Shown: positions 29,963-40,738 of the stretch, in pieces
How positions within the stretch are numbered: the first letter of the stretch is position 1
Layout of the letters: each line of letters opens with the position of its first letter
From: Ascoidea rubescens DSM 1968
Lineage: Eukaryota > Ascomycota > Saccharomycetes > Ascoideales > Ascoideaceae
Direction of reading: 5' to 3'
Assembly: GCF_001661345.1 (NCBI RefSeq)
Contig: NW_017962913.1
Span: 2,237,428 to 2,301,427 of the forward strand
DNA length: 64,000 bases
The notes under the pieces: model-generated
Databases searched by the model: none
What the model saw: only the letters and a program-made list of their open reading frames with translations
What the model was told of the DNA's origin: nothing
Program-made: the position numbers and the translations under genes

Positions 29963-30978
29963 GTTGGAAAAGGAAAGAGTCGAAAACCAAGACCAGGCAC
30001 AGCTGGAGAGAAGAAAGCAGAGAGCAGTAGAAACAGCAAAGATAAAGACAAGCAACACAGCAGATAATCCACCATCAAGCGAAGAGCTGGAGCAAAAGCA
30101 AACAGAAAACAACAAAAAACAACAGAAAACAAACCTCTCGACAAAAGAGCTCAGATCTCCAGAGCAAAACGACGCCAGGCCTTTCCAATTCCCTGGCTAT
30201 GGGCCGCAACGCAGGCTGCCGCACAAGAGAAGCCGTATCTGCACAAACCTGCGTTTATTTGGCTTCGGTGCTGCGGCAGCCAGGCGCCGACTTGTGCAGT
30301 GCAACCGGAAGCGGGCGAAAAGTGTGGTCTAGAAGCAGTGGTCCGGTGGTTTCCCTGAAGCGGATTATCCGCGCTGTAGCCAGGTGACCTTTAGGACCAC
30401 GGATTGGTCGCGCGCGCCCGAAGCGTCGGCGTTTCCAAAAATGGCTTTCAATGTCTCAGATCTCCTGCAGAGCGCGTCATGCACTGCTAAAAATACATCG
30501 CGCTGCATCGCGTCAAGAAGCGTTTCTATGCATCGGCATTTTGCAGTTTTTGCGACGTTCTTTTTTCTTTTTGGGAGCTGTTTGAGGATTGTGCTTTGTT
30601 GAGCTGGAGCTGATTATATCTGCTTTTATTTGTAGAGAGCATATCTGCTGTGTCTTTGCTGTGCGAGATAATCTGTGTCAGTGGCTGCTTTTCCATTGAG
30701 TTGGATGCTGCTGTTCTTTCTGCTCCAGATAGTGCCTGTTCTTGTCTTTTGGTCTGGTTCGGCTGCGAGCATTTTGCTTTGATATGGCTGTTTGTTAATC
30801 TCTTAAATTTCATTTATTCTGCCCTGAATTCCAATCTCTTTTCTTCACTTCCTCCAGTCACTCAAAAACCCTCTTCTTGCTAGATAAACAACCAGCTTTC
30901 TTCTACAGCACTACCATACCTCCAAGCAACACAAGCAACACAAGCAATCCACCCCCCTTGTCTGCTTCTTGTCCTAAA
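29963..30978. other. Shared divergent promoter of pseudo-RhoGAP gene and KRE6
   Basis: A 1-kb region between two genes pointing away from each other. The left part is purine-rich on the plus strand. A GC-rich island spans about 30150-30490 with a CGCGCGCG run near 30409 and a CGG-N5-CCG site at 30361. The right part becomes pyrimidine-rich towards KRE6. Open frames here overlap each other and resemble nothing. Confidence 0.6.
30361..30371. promoter_or_regulatory. CGG-N5-CCG inverted site for a Zn2Cys6 factor
   Basis: CGGATTATCCG is an inverted CGG pair with a 5-base spacer, the geometry bound by several fungal Zn2Cys6 dimers. It lies in the divergent promoter, about 400 bases from the left ATG and 600 from the right one. 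The factor is unknown. Confidence 0.35.
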
Positions 30979-33291
30979 ATGAGAAAGCTAACTAATGAGC
31001 ACACTGCTGCTCCAAAGGACGCAAGCCAATTTAAACATAGCACCATGGATACTTTTAACTTTTTTGACAATGATCATGCTAGCGAACTCAATAACAACAA
31101 CGATAACAGGTTAAGCAAATCCTCCTCGATATATACAAACAAAAACATCATCAATAATGCCGATTTTAACAGTCTTAACAGCAATAATGACATATTCAGC
31201 GATAACAATCAGATAAATAATAAAAATAACACCAACAGTAACAATAACAATAACAATAACAATAACCAGATAGATGATAACGAAAAAAACATTCCTCTTA
31301 TCTCAGCTTCAACTGTCTCCTCCACATCAAATGATTCCAATAATAATATCAACAATATCAATATGACTCAAGAAAATAACCACAACAATCACTCTCATTA
31401 CCACCAATACATTCCATTGCTAATCAATCGCTCACCCATCACCTACAAAGATAGAGAAACTAACTACAACACTCCCCAAAACAACAACTCTGATATACAT
31501 CATGATTTCTCCAACTTGGATATCTTGGGGAATAAAGTCCAATACGTAAACCCTTCTTCAACCGCAACCATATCAATATATGACTCAGTCAATCCTGCTT
31601 CTCAATATGACAGATATCCCATGGTTCAAAAATCTCACAAAAGCTCCATTTCCATTCCAAATTCAATCTCAAACTCAATCTCAAACAATTCACTCTCAAA
31701 CCCATCAAAAAGAAACCTCCAAATCACATCGGCTTCTCCCTTTGGTGGCTATCCTTTCGCTTCATTTCCTTTGCTTATGGACGAGAAGGAAAATGACGAT
31801 TACATTCACAACCCTGATCCCATTCAAGATGCAAACTACGAAAAAAATCACTTGTACTACGACCTCAAATCAATGGACAAAAAGTCCTTTATTGGCCTAC
31901 TAAGTTTTCTTTTTTTGTTCTTTTTAGCGATTGGTTTATTTATTCTATTGCCCATACTCACCTTCACCAACACAATTAACCATCACAAGCATTCTGACAA
32001 TTACACCATTCTATCCCCATACTCTTACCCAATCCTATCTGCTATTCGCTCCTCTTTAATCGACCCAGATACTCCCGAACAATACCTAACCACTACCTCA
32101 AAAGATAGTCTGGAATGGTCCCTAGTCTTTAGCGACGAATTCAATAAAGAAGGCAGAACTTTTTATGAAGGCGATGACCAGTTTTGGCAAGCGGCTGATC
32201 TTCATTACGCTGGAACTAAAGACCTAGAATGGTTCGACCCTGATGCAATTATAACCTCAAATGGTGTCTTGAATATAAGAGTAGACGCTTTTCAAAACCA
32301 CGGTTTGTTTTACAGATCTGGTATGCTACAGTCTTGGAACAAAATGTGTTTCACTCAGGGAAAATACGAAGTAAGTGCTCAACTACCAAACTCTGCCAAC
32401 ATCTCAGGTCTATGGCCTGGTATTTGGACAATGGGCAACCTAGGCAGACCTGGTTATCTATCTACAACTGATGGTGTTTGGCCCTACGCCTACGACTCCT
32501 GTGATGCCGGTATAACCCCAAATCAATCCAGTTTTGATGGAATCAACTTCTTGCCTGGCCAGAAACTAAATTCCTGCACTTGTAAAGGTGAAGACCACCC
32601 TAATAGAGGCATCGGAAGAGGTGCTCCTGAAATAGATGCTGTAGAAGCCTCTGTGGACACAAGAGTTGAAAGAATAGGTTCAGGTGTGGTCTCTCAGTCT
32701 CTTCAAATTGCTCCCTATGATATTTGGTATGTTCCGGACTACGATTTCATTGAGTTACACAACTCCTCAGTTACTTCAATGAATACTTGGTGTGGTGGGC
32801 CCTTTCAAGAAGCTGTCTCTGCTATCACAACTTTAAATAATACCTGGTACGAATTTGAATCCGGTTTAGATGAACCAAGGTTCCAAAAATTTTCCTTTGA
32901 GTATCTAAATGATGACACTAATGGCTACATTAAATGGTTTGTTGGCGATGACCCAACAATGACTTTATACCCAAACGCTCTACACCCAACTGGAAATATT
33001 GATTGGCGAACAATTTCAAAGGAACCAATGTCAATGATTCTAAATCTAGGAATAAGTGATAGTTGGGCTTACATTGATTGGCCAAGTATCAGGTTTCCCT
33101 CAACAATGAAAATTGACTATGTTAGAGTTTATCAACCAAAGGATCAAATAAATGTTGGTTGTGATCCAGATGAATATCCAACTTATAATTATATTCAAGA
33201 TCATTCAAATGCTTATTCAAATGCAAACCTTACATCTTGGGCTGATGCTGGTTATACTTTTCCCAAAAATTCTTTGGTTCATGGTTGTTAA
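30979..33291 (+). CDS. KRE6: Beta-1,6-glucan synthesis protein of the Kre6/Skn1 family (GH16)
   Basis: Kre6 and Skn1 are type II membrane proteins needed for beta-1,6-glucan in the yeast cell wall. The frame opens upstream with only a TTG, so the first ATG (30979) is used, giving 770 residues; ATG 31045 is an alternative. The cytosolic N-terminal 300 residues are rich in Asn and Ser. One membrane anchor lies at about 305-330. The lumenal GH16-like domain follows, with conserved stretches SDEFN, GRTFYEGDD, KDLEWFDPDA, RSGMLQSWNKMCFTQGKYE and the core GAPEIDAVEA, where Glu551, Asp553 and Glu556 match the GH16 catalytic pattern. Kre6 and Skn1 are about 720 and 770 residues in S. cerevisiae; this could represent the common ancestor of both. 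Confidence 0.93.
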   Translation: MRKLTNEHTAAPKDASQFKHSTMDTFNFFDNDHASELNNNNDNRLSKSSSIYTNKNIINNADFNSLNSNNDIFSDNNQINNKNNTNSNNNNNNNNNQIDDNEKNIPLISASTVSSTSNDSNNNINNINMTQENNHNNHSHYHQYIPLLINRSPITYKDRETNYNTPQNNNSDIHHDFSNLDILGNKVQYVNPSSTATISIYDSVNPASQYDRYPMVQKSHKSSISIPNSISNSISNNSLSNPSKRNLQITSASPFGGYPFASFPLLMDEKENDDYIHNPDPIQDANYEKNHLYYDLKSMDKKSFIGLLSFLFLFFLAIGLFILLPILTFTNTINHHKHSDNYTILSPYSYPILSAIRSSLIDPDTPEQYLTTTSKDSLEWSLVFSDEFNKEGRTFYEGDDQFWQAADLHYAGTKDLEWFDPDAIITSNGVLNIRVDAFQNHGLFYRSGMLQSWNKMCFTQGKYEVSAQLPNSANISGLWPGIWTMGNLGRPGYLSTTDGVWPYAYDSCDAGITPNQSSFDGINFLPGQKLNSCTCKGEDHPNRGIGRGAPEIDAVEASVDTRVERIGSGVVSQSLQIAPYDIWYVPDYDFIELHNSSVTSMNTWCGGPFQEAVSAITTLNNTWYEFESGLDEPRFQKFSFEYLNDDTNGYIKWFVGDDPTMTLYPNALHPTGNIDWRTISKEPMSMILNLGISDSWAYIDWPSIRFPSTMKIDYVRVYQPKDQINVGCDPDEYPTYNYIQDHSNAYSNANLTSWADAGYTFPKNSLVHGC

Positions 33292-33691
33292 TTGGTTTGT
33301 TTTTTTTATTCTTCTATTTTTCATTTTTTTTCATAAAAAATTTTTTGCGATCTAAATTTTTTGTATTATATCCTATTAATTTTTCTAACTATTAGATTTT
33401 TGATTTGAAATTCTTATTTAAATTTAATTGTGCTTTTTCTTTTTGTCCTTTTTCTTTTCGATGGATAGTGTTTCAATTCTTACTTGATTTTTTTTTCTCT
33501 TTTATTGTCTAAAATTGTGTTGTGTCGTTTGAAATTTTAAACAAAATGTTATATTGTTAAATCCCAAAATATAAAAGTTTCTTGTTTAATTCAAAATAAT
33601 TTTGTTCTTTATGCAATTTTTCACTTGTTATAAAATACAAAATTATAACTATAAAATTATGTAAATGATCAGCGAATTTACTTAAAAAGTT
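33292..33691. other. Convergent 3' flanks of KRE6 and UBR1
   Basis: A 400-base, very AT-rich spacer between two genes facing each other. T-runs near 33300-33350 and AT-rich sequence to 33690 fit yeast 3' end signals for both. No gene seen. Confidence 0.55.
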
Positions 33692-36600
33692 TCAATTCTG
33701 AAGAGATGAGATTGAGTTTCGTGAAAAAACATCTGGAAATCCATTCAACAACCAAATTTCATTAAGATGATAGTACCTGTCCAATGCTAATGTAAGTTTG
33801 CCACAATCACTTAAAGACATGCTTCCACTTTCTCCATGTTTATTTAAATATGGAGCATTTAAAACGGTACTTCGAAAACTCTCTAAAATTTCACAAACAA
33901 CAATTATCTCATTTGTCTGGGGAGAAAGAAATACACCAACAAAACAACACTCTCTTTCAATATGTCTTCTAGCAATTTTGGAATTGAATATTTTTTTACC
34001 ACATTGTAAACATATCAAGTAATCGGTTTTGAGTTTGCTAAAAATTAATGCATCACTATCTAAAGGGCGACGAAAAAAATGCATACTATCTGTATTATCT
34101 GTATCTTCTTCATAATTGTTTCCAAACATGCTACTGTTTAATAAAATCGACTCATTATCAGTTAAAAATTCCGATAGCTGGTTTGGCAATTCAATTAGCC
34201 TAATCATACCTGGGTAATCAATCAATAATAACCCATTTAATTCAGATATTTTTTCAAGAATAAATTCATTAACAACGCTTCGCATATTATCAGATTCCAA
34301 ATGCCTCACTATTTCTTCCAACGAAGGAAAATTTAAAAACCTTAACAAAGGCGAAATATTACTTGGGTTTTTAAAAGCCATTAAGCTGTGCTGGAAATTG
34401 TTACGATAAACTTCAATTTCATTATGTAAAGGACTAGAACTGTTTCTGTTGAAAGAAAACGCTTTAACTAAAATCATTATGTTTCTTAAATAAGGTAAAA
34501 CAAATTTTTCAATAACCGCACCAAAAGAACAAGAAAGATTATTGAATTCCAAGTCGGAAAACACTCCTGGTTCTTCGGATGTTATCATCAAAAACCTAAG
34601 AAAACCATTAAAAATATGATTGCTGCTATCGCTCATGTTTTTAATTGAACAAAAACCATTCAACTGTGATTTGTCTAACTGGCACCTTTTAAGGATAGAA
34701 AATGAATTCAATAAAATCTGCACTTCGTAAAAAAAAATCATCAACTGCTTGAATGAAAACTTCGATTGAAAATAAACAATCAAAAACTGAGAAAAGAAAT
34801 TGTGTAAATAGTAATTCCCCTTCGAAATTATATTAAATTTAATGGCTTGGTCAGCCTTAAGACCTGTATCTTTCATTTCATTGAAATGGTCTTTCAACAA
34901 TCCAACTAAAACTCGAGTCTGAATGAGACTCTTTAATAGATCAATGCACCTGTCAGGAATTTTGTCAATAAACTTAGAATATGATTCAAATCCATCAACT
35001 CTAGTCCATATTTCAAGACTGGATATAGTGTTACTTATCAAAAGAGATAAATCTTGTGAAAACGTGCTATACGATTCTGACTTGAGAAGACCTGATAAGT
35101 TAAGAATTATAGCATGAAACTGATCAATTATTTGAGCTTTCCTCTCGGCTTCAGCTAAGTCTTTAGAGGTTTTTGATAGAATCAATTCAAGAAACTCTTC
35201 TGAAAACATCTGAGTAGCTAACATTTTGCAGTTGGTGTTTTCATAATTTCCAAATAGATTGTTAATTGAGATGTCTGTAGAATCTATCGAAGCATTATCC
35301 GTGTTATCGAAAATATCCTTTAAAGTTGAGAATTTTTCTTCTCTGCAAGGAAAGCTTGGAATAAAGCAGTTATTTAAAGAATCACATAAAGGACATCGAA
35401 AAACAGACCCAAAACGATGACGTCTTGCTAACGAATTTCCAAAACAACTAAAATGCATTGCATGATTACACGATGAGATAACATTTTTTTTAATAAAATT
35501 TCTCGATTGAAATTGCTCTTTAAGAAAGGGATAGCCATCTGGCTGGTACTTGGAGTAATTGCATTTTATAGGAAAACACTTTTCATAGTTGTATTCTGAG
35601 AAGGACCCTTTCTCAAATTTATTGTCCCAGTTGTCAAAACTGCTCTTCAATGATTTTTCATGGCCAAACGGAAGTTGCCAAAAGATGTTGTGTGAGTTCA
35701 TAAACCCAATGCTGCCAAATAATTCATCATTATTTTCAGCTTTTTGGCAGATTATGCAGTAGCGAGTGTTTTCATTAATTTTAGAATTTTCTTTAATGCT
35801 TTCGTCTTGATCAAAATCATTATTGTGCTTTTGAAATTCTTTTTGTTGGTTCTTGAATTTAGCTAAAATTCTTTCTCGGCGCTTTCTGGCTTTTCTTTTT
35901 TTTCGTTCTTCAAGAGTTTCTTTTGTTTTGTTATTTTGAGCATGGAAATCATCCACATCTTCTTTAGGGAATGAATGTCTTAGTTGCTCCATTATGGTAT
36001 CTGTTCTTGCCAGCACCATTTTATCAAGTAAACAGGACGCTTTCTTTGTCACATAAAGAGGACGGTTAGACTTGGCTAATCTAAAAAGTAATTTTGGTAT
36101 TCCCTTCTCAATTAAATAATCATGCAACATTTCTTTAGATTCGCCCTCATTCGTTTGATCTTTGTGATTGTTTTCATTATCTAGAATCATTGCATGTAAT
36201 AGCTGAAGTGCAAGAGGTATAACAGTTGAAAACTCTTCTTTTGCAATACAAACTTTAAGAATACCATAAAACACAGAAATGAAAAATGGGTTTCTAATAA
36301 AATTGGTATAACTATTCATACCATCCGGTAAATGTTCCAAATTTGGAGAAATTATAGTAGACTCAAGCTCAATCTTTGTTTTATCTGTTGGTAAGGAAGA
36401 AGTTTTTTGCTTATTTCGAAGAATAGATAATTTTATTAAATCAGAAACTTGATCAGAAATATCACAATATGGGCCAAACGGATCCAAGGTTGATAGATTT
36501 TCATCTTTCAAAGAATAGGTACCTTTGTCTGATATTCCTGCTGGAGGTCGATATTGTGTAATATCTTTTAAAATAGAATCAAAGTGTTTATTTTCTCTTA

Positions 36601-39600
36601 TCGAATTCGATAAAAACCCAGAAAATTGATGATAACTCAAATAATTATTGTTGATTGCTAAGGAGTACGCAATACAGTTTGTTATCATCTTTTTAAGTTT
36701 TTCTTCTTCATTTAACTGACAGTTTAAATAAGTTCTTTCTGTCAATATTCTGTAATAAAATAGTAAATAAAAATAAACCATCAACGACCCTTTTTCTTCA
36801 TAAATTGTTACAAAAGAATCAAAGTCTTCATTAGTAACATTAGGGTTTGGCAATAATTCAAGTAACTCAAATCTTTCTAATATGTTTACCATTAGTTTGA
36901 TATCTTGGCTGTAGCTATCATCACCCATATTGTTGATTAAAAAATTCAATTGAACAATGTGTAAATCTCTTAAATATCCTTCCATTGGAATACAAGTGTT
37001 AGAGCGGATTGCATTTGAGTATAAATTATTCTGTCTTGCTGTCATCTCTCCATTTCTCACCCAAAACCCAGAAGAAACCTGAGCACATAAAACAATACTT
37101 CTTAGTGAAACATCGCAGATCAAGCCAAAATTATCCCGTATTGTTTGTGTATCAAAAACATTGGCAATTGAGTCAAAAGAAGCTTGGAAGATATCAAAAT
37201 TTAGAGATAACAAAGAGTTCAATGGATTTAAAAACCCAACTCTACCTTCGCTTACTGAAAATCCTATTGTTCGAATCTTTCTAGGATATATTGACTCTTG
37301 TTCTTGTGATTCATAAACTAAAAGTTCTTTATGATAACCGATGCCCTTTCTGATATTATATTCAATAAGGAACGAAATTAATTCTCTGCAATTTTGAAGT
37401 AACTGCTTATTATCTATATCCTTCACAAGTCTAGAATCATAGAAAAATGACTGGGCAAGTAAGTAGAATGTTGCACACATTTCGAAATGTAAAAAAAACT
37501 CTGTTGGCTCAAACTCTGTATGTTCATTTTTCTCTCTCTTTATCATCCATGAACTTTGAAAAAGTTTGAAAAAACATAACATTAACCAAAAATTTTGTTT
37601 TTCAAAGAATTTTAATTTTGGATTTTTATCAAGATCAACCGCTTCATCCTTGATTATGTTTTTATGATATATCAATGAGCCAAATGTAAGAGCTGATTTC
37701 TCAATAATATAGCTAAAATCAAGTTTCAAAAATGATAAGCCGACTTTATACTTTGAATAAAATGCACAAGCTTCATCCCGTATAAAGGAAGAAGGGATTG
37801 AATTTACCCACGTTATGTCTTTCTTTGAGTCGGGTGTAAATTCAAAATTTCCATCTTTTCTGAATTCAAAATTCTCAAAAAATTGTATCAAGGGAGAAAA
37901 GTAATAAACCAACTTATCAAAATTAATTAAAGAAGAGACCATGAACGAAGAAGTTAGGAACTGAACTGATATCTCGCTCATAATATTAAACTGATATTCT
38001 CTATCGTTGTCAATGAAATTTTTGATTAGATTTGGAAAGATTGGAATATAATGACCATTGAAAAACGTATTTTTTAAGTTAATATTGATTGAAGTCAATA
38101 ACTCTATAATTAGCCCTTTAAGTTGAACCCTTGAGTTCTTGAACAATTTAAATAGATTAAGCAAAATAAATTGAAATCTTGAATTCAACAATGGGTTGCT
38201 CTCATCATTAGTATAAGTTAGAATTGAAGAGGTATTGAATAGATCTGAGGGGTTAAATTTATCTATATTTTCAACAAACTTTGTTTTCGAACAGTTTGGA
38301 ATTTTGTTTTCATAAAATAAAGAGTTGTTGAAGCAAAAAAACTCAAAGTCTCTTTCTGTTTTAATAGTTTTCTCTAAACGTATCAATTTTAAAAAATCAT
38401 TCATCGGAATTAAGTTTTCATTGATTTTCCCTGCATCATCATACCTCTCAAATAAACATTCCAACAAAGACTCTCTAAATAGTTCAGCAAAGTTATTTTT
38501 CAAGCCAAGATTTTCAAAATACAGTTCAGGATAATCGTACTTGAAATTAAAACAATCTGATAACCAGTTGATTAATTCATAGCATATGTTTTCCTTAATA
38601 AAATCTCTTTCATTCACTATTGTTGCCTGAAGACCATTAGAAGATGCTTTTTGAAATAACTTGTAAGCAGATTTTAAATCGTTTGTTTTATGCAATGCAG
38701 CATAGCCAATTTTGTCTATTCTTTTTGTTTGAACCCAAGCTGAGCTATGATCAGCGTTAATTGCTTTTTTAACAGTGTCTACAGCAATATCAAATGTATG
38801 AAAATCATCATTCCACAATATAACATTGTAATAATCCGCTGGTCGATCGTATTGCTCGGCAAGAGGATAGCTTTTTTTGGAGAAACTTTGTTGAACAGTT
38901 AACTTTTTGATAAAACTGACATAGTCAAAAGGATTTGTAAAATTCCAACGTTTGTTGAGTAAGATCTTGTTTATAAAGGGAATTGTTTGAATGGAGTCCA
39001 TATAGGTATCAATAATATAGTTAAGCACGATGCTCAAGACATGTTTAAATGCTTTTTTGTCTTCACAGTTACCAAAAAGAGGTTTTAAACTTTCATATTT
39101 GGGGGTATCTTGATTGGGATAAGTTTGTTGACCGTCATTATTGTGCACAGTTTTGTGGAGGTTGTGATCATTTAATTCGCATCTGCAATGTAGAATGTTG
39201 TTCCAAGCTTCCAAATCACCACAATCGCAGGTTCCAGAGGAAGATTGAGCTTTGCTGACCCTAACAGAGTGATTTTTATGATCATTTTTATTGAAACAAT
39301 AGACACAGAGAACACAGGTTTCATCTACTCCACATTCTTTGCATCTATAAATTGGTTCATCTTTTTTTAATATTCTACCACATGGTCTATTTCTATGAAC
39401 AGGATTTTCTATTTTTTTTTTCTTTTTCTTTTTCAAATCATTTACCTTGCTCGAGTTGTTGGAAGAAACTCTTTTGTTAAATCTGGAAGTGATTTCGATA
39501 TTTCTGGTAATATCTGGAGATGGGTGAATATTTCTACTTGCAAAAAAAAGATCTTGTAATCTGTTTGCTACTAGGTTAGCCGGATCAACAAGAACATCAG

Positions 39601-40738
39601 GATCAACAGCAGAATCAGAATCAAGGGACATATTATCATCAATTATATTATTGGTAGAATTTTCAATGAATCTTATAACAGAATCTGAGAAATTGATTTG
39701 AGGTATTTGTAGATCAAATTCCAAAGTGTCAAGAGGAGGCCTACCAAGATTATCAGTGTTGTTATTATTGTTGTTGTTATTATTGTTGTTGTTATTATTG
39801 TTGTTGTTATTATTGTTATTGTTATTGTTATTGTTATTGTTATCATTGTTATTGTTATCATTGTTATTGTTATCATTGTGATTGTGATTGTTGGTAGTGT
39901 TAGTAGTGTTATCAGTATTATCAGTATTATCAGCATTATTAGTGGCATTGATATCATTAGTGGTTTCATTATTAGGATTTTGAAGAATATATCTAGGAAA
40001 GTTTCTTTGCATAGCTTGATTGAAATTTCGACTGAAATTTCGAAAATCATCTGGAGATGCAATTCGATATGTGTTATTCTCTAGGTTCCTAGCATCGTTG
40101 TGGTCTAAATTGTTTACGTTATTGAGAATTGCATCGTACAAAATTTCTTCTCCTTCTTCAAAATCCAGATAATTTTGATTATCATCATCACCGTCATTGT
40201 TGTCATCTTCGTCATCTTCGTCGTTGTCATTATCATTATCATCATCATCACCTTCTTCTTCTTCTTCTTCTTCTTCTTCGTCGTCGTCGTCGTCATCATC
40301 ATCGCCATCGGACTCATTAGTTTTAGTTAAAAATAAGCTATGTTTGTGCAAATAATACAGATATTTCTTCAAGTATGGCAAGTATTCAGTATCTTCGATT
40401 TCGTGGTCATCATAGTGATATTTTCCTTCGTCGTAGTTTAAAAAGGTCATGATTTGATCCCATCGAGTAGGAAAAAACGAGTTCTTTGGGGGACTTGAAA
40501 AAAACACAGCCAAATGGTTGCTGGTTTTGTTTTTTAATAAGCTGAAAAAACAGGCTCTTTTGACGCTAATCGATAAGTTCCTGTTCAATGCATAGTTATT
40601 GAGAAATGGTAAAACTACCAAAAAGTCATTCAAATTGGTGATTTTGGAAATTGCCTGTTGCTGGGAGGCTGTTGGTGTCTTTATTATGACTGGATCCCTC
40701 TGTTCTCTTCTCCTGTTCAAGCCAGCTGGAAATGACAT
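33692..40738 (-). CDS. UBR1: E3 ubiquitin ligase Ubr1 of the N-degron pathway
   Basis: Ubr1 recognises destabilising N-terminal residues and, with Rad6, ubiquitinates the protein. ATG 40738 is used; upstream the frame has only a TTG start. The 2348 residues exceed S. cerevisiae Ubr1 (1950), mostly through an acidic run (about 143-190) and an Asn-rich run (about 286-325) near the N-terminus. The UBR box lies at about 450-521 (CGRILKKDEPIYRCKECG, DETCVLC, DHKNH, GTCDCGDLEAW), the pocket for basic N-termini. A ClpS-like region at about 635-709 (NVILWNDDFHTFDIA) would bind bulky hydrophobic N-termini. The RING region has CIIC near 1657 and CNHAMHFSCF...CPLC at about 1749-1790. The C-terminal cap carries YLNKHGESGSM. 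Both N-degron modules argue for Ubr1 over Ubr2. Confidence 0.93.
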   Translation of the reverse strand: MSFPAGLNRRREQRDPVIIKTPTASQQQAISKITNLNDFLVVLPFLNNYALNRNLSISVKRACFFSLLKNKTSNHLAVFFSSPPKNSFFPTRWDQIMTFLNYDEGKYHYDDHEIEDTEYLPYLKKYLYYLHKHSLFLTKTNESDGDDDDDDDDEEEEEEEEEGDDDDNDNDNDEDDEDDNNDGDDDNQNYLDFEEGEEILYDAILNNVNNLDHNDARNLENNTYRIASPDDFRNFSRNFNQAMQRNFPRYILQNPNNETTNDINATNNADNTDNTDNTTNTTNNHNHNDNNNNDNNNNDNNNNNNNNNNNNNNNNNNNNNNNNNNNNTDNLGRPPLDTLEFDLQIPQINFSDSVIRFIENSTNNIIDDNMSLDSDSAVDPDVLVDPANLVANRLQDLFFASRNIHPSPDITRNIEITSRFNKRVSSNNSSKVNDLKKKKKKKIENPVHRNRPCGRILKKDEPIYRCKECGVDETCVLCVYCFNKNDHKNHSVRVSKAQSSSGTCDCGDLEAWNNILHCRCELNDHNLHKTVHNNDGQQTYPNQDTPKYESLKPLFGNCEDKKAFKHVLSIVLNYIIDTYMDSIQTIPFINKILLNKRWNFTNPFDYVSFIKKLTVQQSFSKKSYPLAEQYDRPADYYNVILWNDDFHTFDIAVDTVKKAINADHSSAWVQTKRIDKIGYAALHKTNDLKSAYKLFQKASSNGLQATIVNERDFIKENICYELINWLSDCFNFKYDYPELYFENLGLKNNFAELFRESLLECLFERYDDAGKINENLIPMNDFLKLIRLEKTIKTERDFEFFCFNNSLFYENKIPNCSKTKFVENIDKFNPSDLFNTSSILTYTNDESNPLLNSRFQFILLNLFKLFKNSRVQLKGLIIELLTSININLKNTFFNGHYIPIFPNLIKNFIDNDREYQFNIMSEISVQFLTSSFMVSSLINFDKLVYYFSPLIQFFENFEFRKDGNFEFTPDSKKDITWVNSIPSSFIRDEACAFYSKYKVGLSFLKLDFSYIIEKSALTFGSLIYHKNIIKDEAVDLDKNPKLKFFEKQNFWLMLCFFKLFQSSWMIKREKNEHTEFEPTEFFLHFEMCATFYLLAQSFFYDSRLVKDIDNKQLLQNCRELISFLIEYNIRKGIGYHKELLVYESQEQESIYPRKIRTIGFSVSEGRVGFLNPLNSLLSLNFDIFQASFDSIANVFDTQTIRDNFGLICDVSLRSIVLCAQVSSGFWVRNGEMTARQNNLYSNAIRSNTCIPMEGYLRDLHIVQLNFLINNMGDDSYSQDIKLMVNILERFELLELLPNPNVTNEDFDSFVTIYEEKGSLMVYFYLLFYYRILTERTYLNCQLNEEEKLKKMITNCIAYSLAINNNYLSYHQFSGFLSNSIRENKHFDSILKDITQYRPPAGISDKGTYSLKDENLSTLDPFGPYCDISDQVSDLIKLSILRNKQKTSSLPTDKTKIELESTIISPNLEHLPDGMNSYTNFIRNPFFISVFYGILKVCIAKEEFSTVIPLALQLLHAMILDNENNHKDQTNEGESKEMLHDYLIEKGIPKLLFRLAKSNRPLYVTKKASCLLDKMVLARTDTIMEQLRHSFPKEDVDDFHAQNNKTKETLEERKKRKARKRRERILAKFKNQQKEFQKHNNDFDQDESIKENSKINENTRYCIICQKAENNDELFGSIGFMNSHNIFWQLPFGHEKSLKSSFDNWDNKFEKGSFSEYNYEKCFPIKCNYSKYQPDGYPFLKEQFQSRNFIKKNVISSCNHAMHFSCFGNSLARRHRFGSVFRCPLCDSLNNCFIPSFPCREEKFSTLKDIFDNTDNASIDSTDISINNLFGNYENTNCKMLATQMFSEEFLELILSKTSKDLAEAERKAQIIDQFHAIILNLSGLLKSESYSTFSQDLSLLISNTISSLEIWTRVDGFESYSKFIDKIPDRCIDLLKSLIQTRVLVGLLKDHFNEMKDTGLKADQAIKFNIISKGNYYLHNFFSQFLIVYFQSKFSFKQLMIFFYEVQILLNSFSILKRCQLDKSQLNGFCSIKNMSDSSNHIFNGFLRFLMITSEEPGVFSDLEFNNLSCSFGAVIEKFVLPYLRNIMILVKAFSFNRNSSSPLHNEIEVYRNNFQHSLMAFKNPSNISPLLRFLNFPSLEEIVRHLESDNMRSVVNEFILEKISELNGLLLIDYPGMIRLIELPNQLSEFLTDNESILLNSSMFGNNYEEDTDNTDSMHFFRRPLDSDALIFSKLKTDYLICLQCGKKIFNSKIARRHIERECCFVGVFLSPQTNEIIVVCEILESFRSTVLNAPYLNKHGESGSMSLSDCGKLTLALDRYYHLNEIWLLNGFPDVFSRNSISSLQN
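39757..39890 (+). repeat. Asn-coding ATT/GTT triplet array in UBR1
   Basis: A long run of GTT and ATT triplets, partly with a GTTGTTATTATT period, giving roughly 40 Asn with a few Asp and His on the minus strand. It lies N-terminal to the UBR box in a region expected to be disordered. Confidence 0.85.

Noticed and set aside
29871-30332. 153-codon open frame on the plus strand
   Set aside because: It is antisense to the start of the pseudo-RhoGAP gene and then runs into its promoter. Composition changes abruptly along its length and there is no family resemblance.
39895-39910. TACTAAC-like branch point on the minus strand in UBR1
   Set aside because: It lies inside an Asn/Thr codon repeat, the frame is open through it and no donor site is placed properly.
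39878-40317. His- and Ile-rich open frames opposite UBR1
   Set aside because: They are the off-frame readings of the Asn- and Asp-coding triplet arrays in UBR1.
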